Assembly: GCA_964427955.1 (NCBI GenBank)
Contig: CAYRWY010000036.1
Span: forward strand, 1 to 22,861
Reading direction: 5' to 3'
Length of the DNA stretch: 22,861 bases
Source of the DNA: JACRBK01 sp964427955
GTDB lineage: Bacteria > Chloroflexota > Anaerolineae > Aggregatilineales > Aggregatilineaceae
Shown: positions 1-7,490 of the stretch, in pieces
How positions within the stretch are numbered: the first letter of the stretch is position 1
Layout of the letters: the number at the start of each line of letters is the position of its first letter
Made by a program: the position numbers and the translations under genes
Notes under the pieces: model-generated
Database searches by the model: none
What the model was told of the DNA's origin: nothing
Seen by the model: only the letters and a program-made list of their open reading frames with translations

Positions 1-60
1 CAAAGTTGGAGAGGGGAACAAGCCCGTTTTCTCCCCTCTCCAGCTTGCCTGGGGAAGGGG
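1..60. repeat. Hairpin repeat, GGAGAGGGG/CCCCTCTCC family (copy 1, cut by window edge)
   Basis: GGAGAGGGG at 8-16 and CCCCTCTCC at 33-41 form a perfect 9-bp inverted repeat around a 16-nt loop. The first 16 bases recur exactly at 4423-4438, and the neighbouring GGCTTGTTCCCC-type flank is shared in inverted orientation, so this is a dispersed family. It lies just past the stop of the DUF362 gene and may help end its transcription, although no clean T-run follows. Confidence 0.7.
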
Positions 61-63
61 CTT

Positions 64-1281
64 CTATTTGCGTCTGCCCGACAGCAGACGCCCGCCCAGG
101 TACAGCGCGCCACCGGCGGCCACCGCCCCGGTCAGCGCCAACTGCTGCACCTTCTCCGGGTCTACGCCGGGCATCACGACCTGCCCATCGCCGTACTGCG
201 CGAACAGGCGGCCCCACTTGGTGTCGAGCGCCGCTTCGACGCGCTGGCGCCCCACGAACGGGTACCAATACAGGTTATGGTACCAGTTGCTCGCCGCGTA
301 GCTCCACGGCACCAGCGGTGTGCGCAGCAGCAGCCCCTCGAAGCCTTTCAGCCAGCCGTGATAGATCATCTTCTGGCCGGTGCTGGCGAAGGTATCTTCC
401 TGCGTGAAGCCGAAGCGTGGAATCTCGGTCAGCGGGACGCCTGCCACCGTGATCTCTGCCGGATCGCCGATCCCCAGGCCGCGCTCGTGCGCCAGCCGGA
501 TGAAATCCAGCGTCATCGGGTCGAAGCCCTGCAAATAGGCGCTCATGGCGTCAATCGCCACCTGGTCCGCCGAGGCGAGCAGGATGTCTTTCTCGTGCCA
601 GCGCATGGCGCGCGGCCCCGGACCATCCCCCGCGAACGTGCCATCCATCACCGCGAAGATGCCGGTATGGATGTCCTGCTGGATTTGCAGCAGATCGACG
701 ACCGTTTCGTGAATGACGGAGTGCGTCCAGTGGCGCTTGCGTCCGAGCAGCCCGCCGAACGCATTTTTCATCGACCCGGTGATGGTGGTGAAGACGTGTG
801 TCTTGACCGTGGGCAGGTGCACGATATTCCGCCCGTAGAAATCCTTGGGGATGTAGACTCCTTCGGGATACACGCGGTCCAGCACCAGCAGCGGCTGCTT
901 CGGCTCGTAGCGCACCCATTCGAAACGCGGCTCGTACAGGTGCCAGTTTTCGATGTGGTGCTTATCGGTCACGAAGCGGTGCTTGTTGTTGATCTCGCCC
1001 GCGCGGGCATCGACCACCACCGTGTCATTGTGCGCGGCGATCAGGTGGGAATAGCCCGCCTTCTGCATTTCCAGGATCACGCCTTCGATCTGCCAGGGGG
1101 TGCTGGAACAGGCCGGATACCACGTATCCCACGAGATGTTGATCTTGAGCAGGGTGTCGCGGTCTTTGGGGAGCGCGTCCTGATACCCGGCCAGGCGCAT
1201 CACCTGGCCGATGTCGTCCAGTACGGTTTCGGGAGTCGTCTTGACGATGGCGACCTGACCCTTGCCGGGAAATTCAGCCAT
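64..1281 (-). CDS. DUF362 family protein with C-terminal hydrophobic anchor
   Basis: A 405-residue protein of the DUF362 family. The recognisable parts are the KTHVFTTITGSMKNAFGG block (about residues 160-178), a VMDGTFAGDGPGPR block (about 210-225), and the following stretch LLASADQVAIDAMSAYLQGFD, shortened here to its key residues D-VAIDA-GFDP. Unlike many family members it has no 4Fe-4S cysteine clusters. The last 25 residues are hydrophobic and end in RRK, suggesting a tail anchor. The reaction is unknown; DUF362 proteins are usually described only as uncharacterised or iron-sulfur-associated. The start is supported by a strong AAGGAGAT ribosome site about 10 bases upstream. It is the last gene of a minus-strand run after a response regulator, with its own likely promoter. 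Confidence 0.85.
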   Translation of the reverse strand: MAEFPGKGQVAIVKTTPETVLDDIGQVMRLAGYQDALPKDRDTLLKINISWDTWYPACSSTPWQIEGVILEMQKAGYSHLIAAHNDTVVVDARAGEINNKHRFVTDKHHIENWHLYEPRFEWVRYEPKQPLLVLDRVYPEGVYIPKDFYGRNIVHLPTVKTHVFTTITGSMKNAFGGLLGRKRHWTHSVIHETVVDLLQIQQDIHTGIFAVMDGTFAGDGPGPRAMRWHEKDILLASADQVAIDAMSAYLQGFDPMTLDFIRLAHERGLGIGDPAEITVAGVPLTEIPRFGFTQEDTFASTGQKMIYHGWLKGFEGLLLRTPLVPWSYAASNWYHNLYWYPFVGRQRVEAALDTKWGRLFAQYGDGQVVMPGVDPEKVQQLALTGAVAAGGALYLGGRLLSGRRK

Positions 1282-1379
1282 GAGCTAACCATCTCCTTCT
1301 ACAGGTCGAAAGAAGCAAAAAGCCCTCCTCCCTCGGGGTGGGGAATAGAGAGCGCGCGTTGGTTTCGATCCGGTTCCTG

Positions 1380-1407
1380 ATAATACCGGGCTCTAGCTGG
1401 GAGTCAA
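1380..1407 (-). promoter_or_regulatory. Sigma70-type promoter for the DUF362 gene, nested in the end of the response-regulator gene
   Basis: Reading the minus strand, TTGACT (1402-1407), a 16-bp spacer and TATTAT (1380-1385) match the -35 and -10 consensus at 5 of 6 positions each. The -35 box and part of the spacer lie inside the last codons of the response-regulator gene. Transcription would begin about 90 bases before the DUF362 start codon. Confidence 0.55.
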
Positions 1408-1755
1408 GAGTTGTTGGACGTAGCCCGTTAGCACGCCCATTTCGACCGGTTTCGCCAGGAAGCCGTCGGCCTGGAGCTGTCCGGCGAGCTGGGCCCCATT
1501 GGGATGAGCGGAGACGACCAACACCCGCGTTTCTTTGAGGCTGGTCGTGCTGCGAATAAAACCCAGGACGGCATCCCCTGACGCCCAGGGCATCATCAAA
1601 TCCAGGATAATCAGGTCAGGCTTATAATAAGAAGCCTGGTATAATGCATCGACGCCATTCAACGAACCGTAGACCTCGTGCCCCATGCGCTTGAGGGCGA
1701 ATTTCATCAGATCCTGGATCTCCTGGTCGTCCTCGACGATCAATATGGTTGCCAT
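1393..1755 (-). CDS. Single-domain response regulator (CheY-like receiver)
   Basis: A 120-residue protein that is a receiver domain and nothing else. It has the acidic pair D9-D10 after the first strand (ILIVEDD), the phospho-acceptor D52 in LDLMMP, S82 at the Thr/Ser switch position, and K102 in the AKP motif. All residues needed for phosphorylation are present, and no DNA-binding or enzymatic output domain follows. It should take phosphate from a histidine kinase and act through protein contact, but no kinase is encoded nearby, so it is an orphan regulator. A strong promoter lies directly upstream. The permease gene upstream on the same strand ends 125 bp before it. Confidence 0.93.
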   Translation of the reverse strand: MATILIVEDDQEIQDLMKFALKRMGHEVYGSLNGVDALYQASYYKPDLIILDLMMPWASGDAVLGFIRSTTSLKETRVLVVSAHPNGAQLAGQLQADGFLAKPVEMGVLTGYVQQLLTPS

Positions 1756-1794
1756 GAAAGCGATTACCCCAAGGTATACTTCATAATTGGCTTG

Positions 1795-1823
1795 ATTGTA
1801 CGTTCACACTCCTCGCTTGACAA
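1795..1823 (-). promoter_or_regulatory. Sigma70-type promoter for the response regulator
   Basis: On the minus strand TTGTCA (1818-1823), exactly 17 bp of spacer, then TACAAT (1795-1800); each box matches consensus at 5 of 6 positions. The leader to the ATG would be about 33 bases. It sits in an AT-rich gap (1756-1880) that contrasts with the GC-rich coding regions. Confidence 0.7.
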
Positions 1824-1880
1824 GACACTCAGGCAGTTTATTAGAATTTCCAAACCAAATTTTCACATATTTGCAGAAGG

Positions 1881-2774
1881 TCAGGCTTCGCAGGCGGCGT
1901 GGAGCGTCCAGCGCCACAGGCGGCGCACGACCAGCTCGCGTCCCATCAGGGTCAGCAGCAGCAGGAAGACCGCCTTGGTGAGCGAGAACGATGCCAGGTA
2001 GCCCACCAGCGGTCCCAGCGTCAGCAGCGCCAGCAGATCGCTCAGCCCGGTGGCCGTGACGCGATCCGGCAGCACGGCGACGACCACGAGCGCCACGCCG
2101 AAGTCGATCATCCAGGCGACCAGCACCGCGCCCAGTGCCGCGGCCAGCGCGCTCCGCAGTGAGCGAGACGTCGCGCTCGCCATCAGCGACGAGACGACGA
2201 ACAGGACGAACTGCTGCCCGCGATCCAGGATGAACAGCACCGCCATCAGGGGGGGGACGACCAGGGTCGCGCCGCACAACAGCCCGCTTGGCACTCCGGC
2301 GGGATAGCCCGACGGCGTCGTCGGCGTGAGGATCAGGCTGATCAGCCCGATTCCAATCGCGATCAACACCAGCAGGCCCATCATGACGTGGATCAGGTCG
2401 CTCATCCACCACAGCGCCCCGGAGGCTTTGCCCAGCACCATCATTTCGTTGGGCAGAGGGGCCGTGCGCAGAATGTCCCAGGTTTGCCGCTCGCGCTCGC
2501 CGACGATGACCGGCGCCAGCGTCAGGCCGATCAGGAACGTCCAGAGCACCATCACCGGCAGCAGCAGGACCAGCAGATTATTCACGTAGAAGACCAACAG
2601 GGTGCTCAGGTAGCAGAACAGCCCGCCAAATACCAGCGATACCCCGGTGGCCTTGGAGATCCGCGCGTACAGGGTATGCCACAATGGGGCGCGCTCCGTC
2701 TCGCGCATGAAGATTGGATTGTCGATCAACCGCCAGAAGGACGTGAGGTAACGAAAAAGCGTCCAGGATGCCAT
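1881..2774 (-). CDS. ABC-2-type transporter permease-like membrane protein
   Basis: A 297-residue polytopic membrane protein with about six hydrophobic segments, at roughly residues 45-65, 68-92, 125-150, 165-200, 205-235 and 240-270. Between the second and third is the soluble stretch IVGERERQTWDILRTAPLP, which resembles the GERE...T-E-LL-TP segment of ABC-2 permeases. On that basis it is probably the membrane half of an ABC exporter. No ATP-binding protein is encoded in the window, and the gene upstream is divergent, so its partner must lie elsewhere. The start is supported by GGGGGA about 8 bases before the ATG. The substrate cannot be inferred. Confidence 0.7.
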   Translation of the reverse strand: MASWTLFRYLTSFWRLIDNPIFMRETERAPLWHTLYARISKATGVSLVFGGLFCYLSTLLVFYVNNLLVLLLPVMVLWTFLIGLTLAPVIVGERERQTWDILRTAPLPNEMMVLGKASGALWWMSDLIHVMMGLLVLIAIGIGLISLILTPTTPSGYPAGVPSGLLCGATLVVPPLMAVLFILDRGQQFVLFVVSSLMASATSRSLRSALAAALGAVLVAWMIDFGVALVVVAVLPDRVTATGLSDLLALLTLGPLVGYLASFSLTKAVFLLLLTLMGRELVVRRLWRWTLHAACEA

Positions 2775-2825
2775 CTGTCAGTCCCCCACCAATTGCCATC
2801 ATGCTTCTATACACCATGATACGCT

Positions 2826-2872
2826 CGAAATCTTAGATTTCGCTAGACCTCACGGCCAGAATCCCCTATACT
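2826..2872 (+). promoter_or_regulatory. Promoter with adjoining inverted repeat, upstream of the kinase pair
   Basis: TAGACC (2844-2849), a 17-bp spacer and TATACT (2867-2872) make a plausible -35/-10 pair, matching consensus at 4 and 5 positions. Immediately upstream CGAAATC (2826-2832) and GATTTCG (2836-2842) form a perfect 7-bp inverted repeat with a TTA centre, placed where a regulator touching the -35 region could bind. The permease gene diverges from the same 163-bp gap, so the site could serve either direction. Confidence 0.5.
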
Positions 2873-2937
2873 GTGATCAAACCCATTTCTTCGTTCTCGT
2901 CCGATGCTCGTTCCGCTCGCCAGTCAGGAGGTGCCCG

Positions 2938-3615
2938 ATGGCCGTTGTCACCCTCTCTCGGCAGATCGGCAGCGGCGGCGACGAGATCGCCGTGCGCGTC
3001 CGTGAGCTTCTCGGCTACCGTTATTTCGACAAGCAGATCATGATCGAAGCTGCCGCTGAAGCCGGTCTGTGCCAGGAAGAAATCGTGGATTTTTCCGAAG
3101 AACGCTATAAGGTGCAGGATTTCCTGTCACGCCTGTTCCGCTCCGGCCCGCGACCCGTGAAAGAGGTGCTCACTCGGACTCCGTTCCACCAGACGATTGA
3201 CACCCTGAACGCGCGGGGACTCGATGAACAGCAGTGCGCCGCCCTGGTGCGGCATACGATCCTCAAGGCGTACGAGACCGGCAGTATCGTGATCGTTGGG
3301 CGCGGCGGGCAGGCCATCCTGCGGGATAAGCCCGGCGTGCTGCACGCCCGCGTGATCGCCCCACTCGACCAGCGCATCCAGCGACTGCGGGAGCAGGGCA
3401 TGGTCGGTATCGCCGACATTAAAGCCTGTATCGCCCAAAAGGATCGCGCCACGGCGGAGTATCTGAAACGGTTCTACGACGTCGAATGGAACGATCCGAC
3501 CCTGTATCACCTGATCCTGAACACCGGGTTGATCGATCTCGATACCGCCGCCCGGATCGTGGTGGCCGCCGTCGAGCAGTTGGCCGTCCCGGCGGCGCCT
3601 GTCCAACTGCGCTAG
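2938..3615 (+). CDS. Cytidylate kinase-like family protein (first of tandem pair)
   Basis: A 225-residue protein of the cytidylate-kinase-like family (Cytidylate_kin2 type). It opens with VTLSRQIGSGGDEIA, the family's modified P-loop with GSGG in place of a classical lysine-containing Walker A, followed by the YRYFDKQ block near residue 28. Further landmarks are IVGRGGQAIL near residue 118 and a DRATAEYLKRFY block near residue 170 resembling the lid region. Family members are presumed nucleotide-binding P-loop kinases; the true substrate is generally unknown and need not be CMP. The start follows a strong AGGAGG site 6 bases upstream. It is the first gene after the promoter at 2844-2872, and its paralogue follows after 38 bp. 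Confidence 0.88.
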   Translation: MAVVTLSRQIGSGGDEIAVRVRELLGYRYFDKQIMIEAAAEAGLCQEEIVDFSEERYKVQDFLSRLFRSGPRPVKEVLTRTPFHQTIDTLNARGLDEQQCAALVRHTILKAYETGSIVIVGRGGQAILRDKPGVLHARVIAPLDQRIQRLREQGMVGIADIKACIAQKDRATAEYLKRFYDVEWNDPTLYHLILNTGLIDLDTAARIVVAAVEQLAVPAAPVQLR

Positions 3616-3653
3616 AATGAAGTGACCTGACCAACCGGTAAACGAGGGCCAGC

Positions 3654-4319
3654 ATGGCAGTCATTACGATTTCACGCGAGCTTGGCAGCGGTGGCGAAGA
3701 GATCGCCCGCCGCATCTGCGACACCCTGAAGTATCGCTATTTCGACAAGCAGTTGATGATCGATGCTGCCGCCGGAATCGGGTTGGCCAAAGATCACGTC
3801 GTCGATTATTCCGAGGACCGCTATCAGGTTCAGAACGTGCTGGCCCGGCTGTTCCGGCCCGGTCCGCGCCCGATCAAGACCATCCCCGTCGAGCAGATCG
3901 ACGAGGCGGGTAACCCGGTCATGACCGCCGAGACGATCAACGAAGCCCAGTACGTCGGCCTGATCAAGAGCGCGATTCTGGCGGCGTATGAGGCGGGCGA
4001 TATGGTGATCGTGGGGCGGGGCGGGCAGGCTCTTTTGCAGGACAAGGCCAATGTCCTGCACGTGCGGGTGATCGCCCCGGTCAGCACCCGGGTCGCGCGC
4101 TTGCAGCGCAACGATACCTTCAGCCCCGAAGACGCCCAGCAGCGCATCAACCGGCAGGATCGGGCGACCGCCGAGTACCTGGCGCGCTTTTTCGGCATCC
4201 GCTGGGACGATGCCACGCTGTACCACCTGGTGGTGAACACCGGGAAACTTGGCGTCGAAGGCGCGGTGCAGGTGATCGTCGATGCGGTCGTGCAGCTTCG
4301 CGCCTCCACCCTTGCCTGA
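3654..4319 (+). CDS. Cytidylate kinase-like family protein (second of tandem pair)
   Basis: A 221-residue paralogue of the preceding gene, similar along its whole length (roughly half the residues identical by eye). Shared blocks include SR-x-x-GSGG-x-EIA, YRYFDKQ, RLFR-x-GPRP, VIVGRGGQA, VIAP, DRATAEYL and TLYHL-x-x-NTG. Divergence is concentrated in the middle, where VEQIDEAGNPVMTAETINEA replaces a different sequence of similar length, and in the segment before DRATAEYL. The pair probably arose by local duplication and may form a heterodimer or handle different ligands; this is inference. The start is preceded by GAGGG, and the two genes are very likely co-transcribed. Hairpin repeats follow the stop. 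Confidence 0.88.
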   Translation: MAVITISRELGSGGEEIARRICDTLKYRYFDKQLMIDAAAGIGLAKDHVVDYSEDRYQVQNVLARLFRPGPRPIKTIPVEQIDEAGNPVMTAETINEAQYVGLIKSAILAAYEAGDMVIVGRGGQALLQDKANVLHVRVIAPVSTRVARLQRNDTFSPEDAQQRINRQDRATAEYLARFFGIRWDDATLYHLVVNTGKLGVEGAVQVIVDAVVQLRASTLA

Positions 4320-4348
4320 TCAGGCCCCCTCATCCGTCTCGTCTTTCA

Positions 4349-4370
4349 GGGGCGTATTGCCATACGCCCC
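4349..4370. repeat. GGGGC...GCCCCTAC hairpin repeat (copy 1), terminator-like
   Basis: GGGGCGTAT (4349-4357) and ATACGCCCC (4362-4370) form a perfect 9-bp stem with a TGCC loop, followed by TACGGG. It lies 30 bp after the second kinase gene. Copies with the same ends and CCCCTAC flank occur at 5768-5786 and 20609-20630. No T-run follows. Confidence 0.7.
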
Positions 4371-4403
4371 TACGGGCGGGGCTGCCGCCGGGATGAGCGA
4401 CCA

Positions 4404-4452
4404 ACCGGCTTGTTCCCCTCTCCAAAGTTGGAGAGGGGTCAGGGGTGAGGTA
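4404..4452. repeat. Hairpin repeat, CCCCTCTCC/GGAGAGGGG family (copy 2)
   Basis: CCCCTCTCCAA (4415-4425) and TTGGAGAGGGG (4428-4438) form a perfect 11-bp inverted repeat around AG, followed by TCAGGGGTGAGG. The bases CAAAGTTGGAGAGGGG are identical to the start of the window. It lies in the gap between the plus-strand kinase genes and the convergent thioesterase region. Confidence 0.75.
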
Positions 4453-4530
4453 TGAATTCGCCAACAGTTGCCATCAGCCAGGTCTCGCCAGAAAGAGACG
4501 AAAAATGTTCTTCTCTCTTTTTCCCCCTAA

Positions 4531-4568
4531 GATTCTCCGCGTGCTCTGCGCTCTCCGCGTTGAATCGC
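4531..4568. repeat. CTCCGCG/CTCTGCG short-unit repeat
   Basis: The stretch contains near-repeats CTCCGCGTG, CTCTGCG and CTCTCCGCGTTGAA. It resembles the short dispersed CTCTGCG-type intergenic repeat I associate with cyanobacteria and Chloroflexota. It abuts the broken end of the sulfotransferase remnant and may mark the junction where that gene was cut. It is too short and uneven to be a CRISPR array. Confidence 0.5.
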
Positions 4569-4577
4569 TCTTCTATT

Positions 4578-4835
4578 TTCGGAGTAGTCGATCATGCGCT
4601 GTGCGTACTGGCGGTAGTGGTGGTGATGTCGCGCCGCATCCAGCTTTCGCAGATGCCGTAGCCGTTGCGGATGATGCTCACGAAGAATGATGTTTTCGCC
4701 CTCGCCAAAATTCTTGAGCTTGAAGTTGTACAGCCGCCGGTCGATCAGCGGACCGGCGAGCGCGGGCAGGGGCGACAGGATATTCGTGCCGCCGCGCGAA
4801 ATACCGTTGACGACGATCACTTTTTGATTCTTTAT
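4578..4835 (-). pseudogene. Sulfotransferase remnant (frameshifted and internally deleted)
   Basis: Three pieces of a sulfotransferase-like protein can be read on the minus strand. The first, from about 4820, gives VIVVNGISRGGTNIL, the PAPS-binding start of bacterial sulfotransferases, but then runs straight into LYNFKLKNFGEG, so much of the protein is missing. A different frame (4628-4696) gives FFVSIIRNGYGICESWMRRD, matching the family's arginine-containing RNGY-x-x-x-x-W-RR block. The first frame then resumes with YRQYAQRMIDYSE (ending 4578), which resembles the stretch that follows that block. Two frameshifts, an internal deletion, no ATG (an ATA stands where one might be, at 4833-4835) and a missing C-terminus indicate a dead gene. 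It starts at the thioesterase stop on the same strand, so it was probably its operon partner. Confidence 0.65.
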
Positions 4836-5677
4836 GAAGTCCCCCCAAGATAAGCCACCACGTCCGCCGCGGCCTGGACCGGGCGACCGGTCGCGGCCTC
4901 GATCCACGCCCATTCGCTGTACGCCCGCCCGATCTGCACCGCGTCCGCCACGCGCAGCAGGGTGAACTGGCGCGTCAGGGCCGTGGGGCTGGCCGCGGAC
5001 ACCCAGGCCAGGACATCGAGGTCGTCGCCCAAGCGTGCCGGGACTTTGTACTCGATCCGGCAGCGCCGCAGCGCCAGATCGACTCCGTCCGGCAGCCAGC
5101 GGGCGGCCTCCTGCCGGGCGGCATCCTCGAAATAGTCCAGATACACCGCGTTGTTGACGTGCTGCGCGGCGTCGAGATCGCGAAATTCCGGGCGGCGGCG
5201 CGTCGAGAAGCAGTCGGTGGGGGGCGGCGCGTCGGGGAAGGCATCCGGCGTCCGCTTCTGTTCGGGCAGCCCTTCGGGATAGAACGCCGCAATCATCTCC
5301 GGCGGGATCACGATCGGGCGCTGCGTGGCTGTGTCGAGAAAGACCCAATCGGTCTGCGCCTCGCACACGATCTCGCCGGTGTCCGCCCGGCGCATTTCGT
5401 AGCGCCGCCGCGAGCGCACCCGGTGGAAATCGGCCACCCAGGTTTTGACGGTGACCGTATCGCCGTAGGTCAGCGGGCGCACGAAGGTGACGTCGGTCTC
5501 CCGAATCCACCACTGCCGCCCGATTTCGTCGTAGCGCGCGTTGTCATAGCCCGCTGCCGCCGAGGCTTCCATCGCCGCCTGCTGCATGTAGCGCAGATGG
5601 TTCGCGTAGCTGACCTGCCCGTGGGCGTTGCACTCGTAGTGCCGCACGCGGAACGTTCGTTCATGAAGGAGTGGCAT
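4832..5677 (-). CDS. Double-hotdog acyl-CoA/acyl-ACP thioesterase-like protein
   Basis: A 281-residue protein made of two 4HBT-type hotdog domains. Domain one (about residues 5-130) has RHYECNAHGQVSYANHLRYM, where the usual Asp of the 4HBT motif is Asn or Glu-like. Domain two (about 160-280) has RDLDAAQHVNNAVYLDYFEDA, close to the D-x-D-x-x-x-HVNN motif of acyl-ACP thioesterases. It should hydrolyse an acyl thioester in the cytoplasm; chain length and carrier cannot be read from sequence. The start follows AAGGTGA, and a promoter lies about 30 bases upstream. The stop codon overlaps the beginning of the sulfotransferase remnant. Confidence 0.8.
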   Translation of the reverse strand: MPLLHERTFRVRHYECNAHGQVSYANHLRYMQQAAMEASAAAGYDNARYDEIGRQWWIRETDVTFVRPLTYGDTVTVKTWVADFHRVRSRRRYEMRRADTGEIVCEAQTDWVFLDTATQRPIVIPPEMIAAFYPEGLPEQKRTPDAFPDAPPPTDCFSTRRRPEFRDLDAAQHVNNAVYLDYFEDAARQEAARWLPDGVDLALRRCRIEYKVPARLGDDLDVLAWVSAASPTALTRQFTLLRVADAVQIGRAYSEWAWIEAATGRPVQAAADVVAYLGGTS

Positions 5678-5710
5678 GGCGTTTTCACCTTGTGTTGACC
5701 AACCGGCACC

Positions 5711-5739
5711 ATTGTAAACAGAGAGGCCGACCCCGCCAA
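5711..5739 (-). promoter_or_regulatory. Sigma70-type promoter for the thioesterase gene
   Basis: On the minus strand TTGGCG (5734-5739), exactly 17 bp, then TACAAT (5711-5716), matching consensus at 4 and 5 positions. The leader would be about 27 bases. It makes the thioesterase independent of the glycosyltransferase upstream on the same strand. Confidence 0.55.
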
Positions 5740-5767
5740 GCCCTGAACCCGCTCTCCAAACAAAATA

Positions 5768-5786
5768 GGGGCATCACCGACGCCCC
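5768..5786. repeat. GGGGC...GCCCCTAC hairpin repeat (copy 2)
   Basis: GGGGC (5768-5772) and GCCCC (5782-5786) flank a 9-nt loop and are followed by TACC. This is a shorter-stemmed relative of the repeats at 4349 and 20609. It lies directly after the stop of the GT39 gene on the minus strand. Confidence 0.55.
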
Positions 5787-5814
5787 TACCTGAAATGCTT
5801 CCTTTGAGCCGAGT

Positions 5815-7383
5815 CTACTGCCGGACTTGCGCCCGCTGCGGGTCGATCAACAGGATTTTCACGCCGTTGAACGACCGCTGCTCGACCAGTTGGGACTCGC
5901 GCGTGCTCAACCATTCGCCCATCTTGGCCAGCTTGGGGTTGAACGGGTTGAAGTCGGGCATCTCGCCCATGCGGTGCACGTCCTCATTCGGGTTGCGGTA
6001 CACGACCCAGATCCGCTGCGAGGAGCGTTCCATCGACGACGTATCCGGCGTTTCGGACAGCATCACGATGGACGGATTCTGCGGCGCGGTGAGGTCCTGG
6101 TTGTAGTAATGCGTGAAGACCTCGACAGTATTGTCCCGCTCCAACAGGATGGTATCGCCCGGCTGGTAGCGGTCGCCCACGTAGGCGGCCACGTTGCGCC
6201 AGTCGTCACGGCGGTAGCTGCCGTGATAGAACGTGAACAGGATCGTCCAGACGCCGGTCGCGATCACGATCACCATCGCCATCCGGAACAACTGCCGCGA
6301 AAACAGCATCCAGCCCTGGATCGTCAACAGCAGGATGGCAGGCAGCAGCACGGTGAAATAGCGATCCACGTAGATCGAAATGACCGTGCTCGACGCCACG
6401 AAGACCGGGATGATGGCCGCGAGGATCAACCAGAACCAGTAGAATTCGCGGCGGTTCTTCTTACGCTCGTCCACGGCATAGCTCATGCCGAAGACCAATC
6501 CCAGCGTGACGATCACCAGGCCGGGGACCATAATCCATTTGAAGACGCCATCATAGCCCAGGGTCAGGTTCCACAGCGTCAGCGGGATGTCGCGCAGTTG
6601 CGGGCGCGGAATCCATTCCGACGCGATGCCGAGCGGCTGGCGCAGCACAATGTACACCCAGCATAGCGCCGGGACGGCGGCGATGGCCTGCGCCATGATC
6701 CAGCGCCGGAACAGCTTGTACTGGTCGCGCAGCATGAAGGCGAACATGATGTACTGGGCGGCGGGCAGGGCGACCGCGGTGAAGTGGGTCGCGTAGGCGA
6801 CCATGCTGGTCAACGTGAAGCCCACCCAGATCGCCCGCGAGCGGCGACCGCGCAGCAGCATCAGGAAGAAGTACGACGCCAGCAGCCCGGCCACGAACAG
6901 CATGGCATAGGGGCGGGCGGTGCGTGACAGCCAGACGTGGAACGGATTGACGGCCAGCAGCGCGCCGGCCCACAGGGCCACCTCGCGGTCACGGTACAGC
7001 TTGACCACGATCAGCATGAACAAGGCGATCCCGGCCATGCCCAGCAGCGCGGACGGCAGGCGCAGCAGCGTCTCCGTCGAGTTCGGGAACAGCCGCAGCG
7101 ACCAGAAATAGAGCGGGCTTTGGTTGCCGGCGGCCATGATCGATTGGAGCGACTGTTTGAACGGTGCCTGGGCGCGGTAGGCGGTCATCGCCTCGTCCGT
7201 CCACAGGCTGGCTACGCCCAGGTGCCAAACACGCACGATGAAGCCGACGACCATGATCGCCATCGCCCCGCCCATGAACAGGCGTGGACCCACGTGGGCG
7301 GCGCGGCCAAAACGAGTATCCGCGCCGTAGACCATACGGGCATCGACGGTAGTTCGGCTTACGCCGACGGTTTGCAGACGCAT
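5815..7383 (-). CDS. GT39-type (ArnT/PMT-like) membrane glycosyltransferase
   Basis: A 522-residue polytopic membrane protein of the GT-C fold. After the first transmembrane segment (about residues 37-54) comes SLWTDEAMTAYRA, whose D63-E64 pair is the catalytic acidic motif of GT39 enzymes in the first external loop. NQSPLYFWSLRLF and LLRLPSALLG follow, as in ArnT-like proteins. About ten hydrophobic segments run to near residue 385, and a soluble C-terminal domain of about 130 residues begins with YRRDDWRNVAAYV. Such enzymes move a sugar from a polyprenyl-phosphate donor to an acceptor outside the membrane. Donor and acceptor are not predictable. GGGGGG precedes the ATG very closely, so an internal start (Met17 or Met37) is possible. 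Confidence 0.85.
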   Translation of the reverse strand: MRLQTVGVSRTTVDARMVYGADTRFGRAAHVGPRLFMGGAMAIMVVGFIVRVWHLGVASLWTDEAMTAYRAQAPFKQSLQSIMAAGNQSPLYFWSLRLFPNSTETLLRLPSALLGMAGIALFMLIVVKLYRDREVALWAGALLAVNPFHVWLSRTARPYAMLFVAGLLASYFFLMLLRGRRSRAIWVGFTLTSMVAYATHFTAVALPAAQYIMFAFMLRDQYKLFRRWIMAQAIAAVPALCWVYIVLRQPLGIASEWIPRPQLRDIPLTLWNLTLGYDGVFKWIMVPGLVIVTLGLVFGMSYAVDERKKNRREFYWFWLILAAIIPVFVASSTVISIYVDRYFTVLLPAILLLTIQGWMLFSRQLFRMAMVIVIATGVWTILFTFYHGSYRRDDWRNVAAYVGDRYQPGDTILLERDNTVEVFTHYYNQDLTAPQNPSIVMLSETPDTSSMERSSQRIWVVYRNPNEDVHRMGEMPDFNPFNPKLAKMGEWLSTRESQLVEQRSFNGVKILLIDPQRAQVRQ

Positions 7384-7490
7384 ATACCCCCCGTGCGGTA
7401 CTTAGTGTCGATAGTGAATACGAGCGAAATCGAGTTTAAGTTGCGATCGGTGGACATGACACGCCTTAACCGGACGCACAAAGGCCGTAT

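Noticed and set aside
277..1380. A 367-codon plus-strand frame over the DUF362 gene
   Set aside because: Antisense shadow; composition is unlike a folded protein, and the minus-strand gene has family motifs and a strong ribosome site.
2938..4319. Kinase-like pair judged inactive because the P-loop lacks the classical lysine
   Set aside because: S-R-x-x-GSGG-x-EIA is the normal motif of this family, so its absence is not evidence of degeneration.
4531..4568. Possible CRISPR-like short repeats
   Set aside because: Units are 7-9 bases, imperfect and contiguous, with no spacers and no cas genes in the window.
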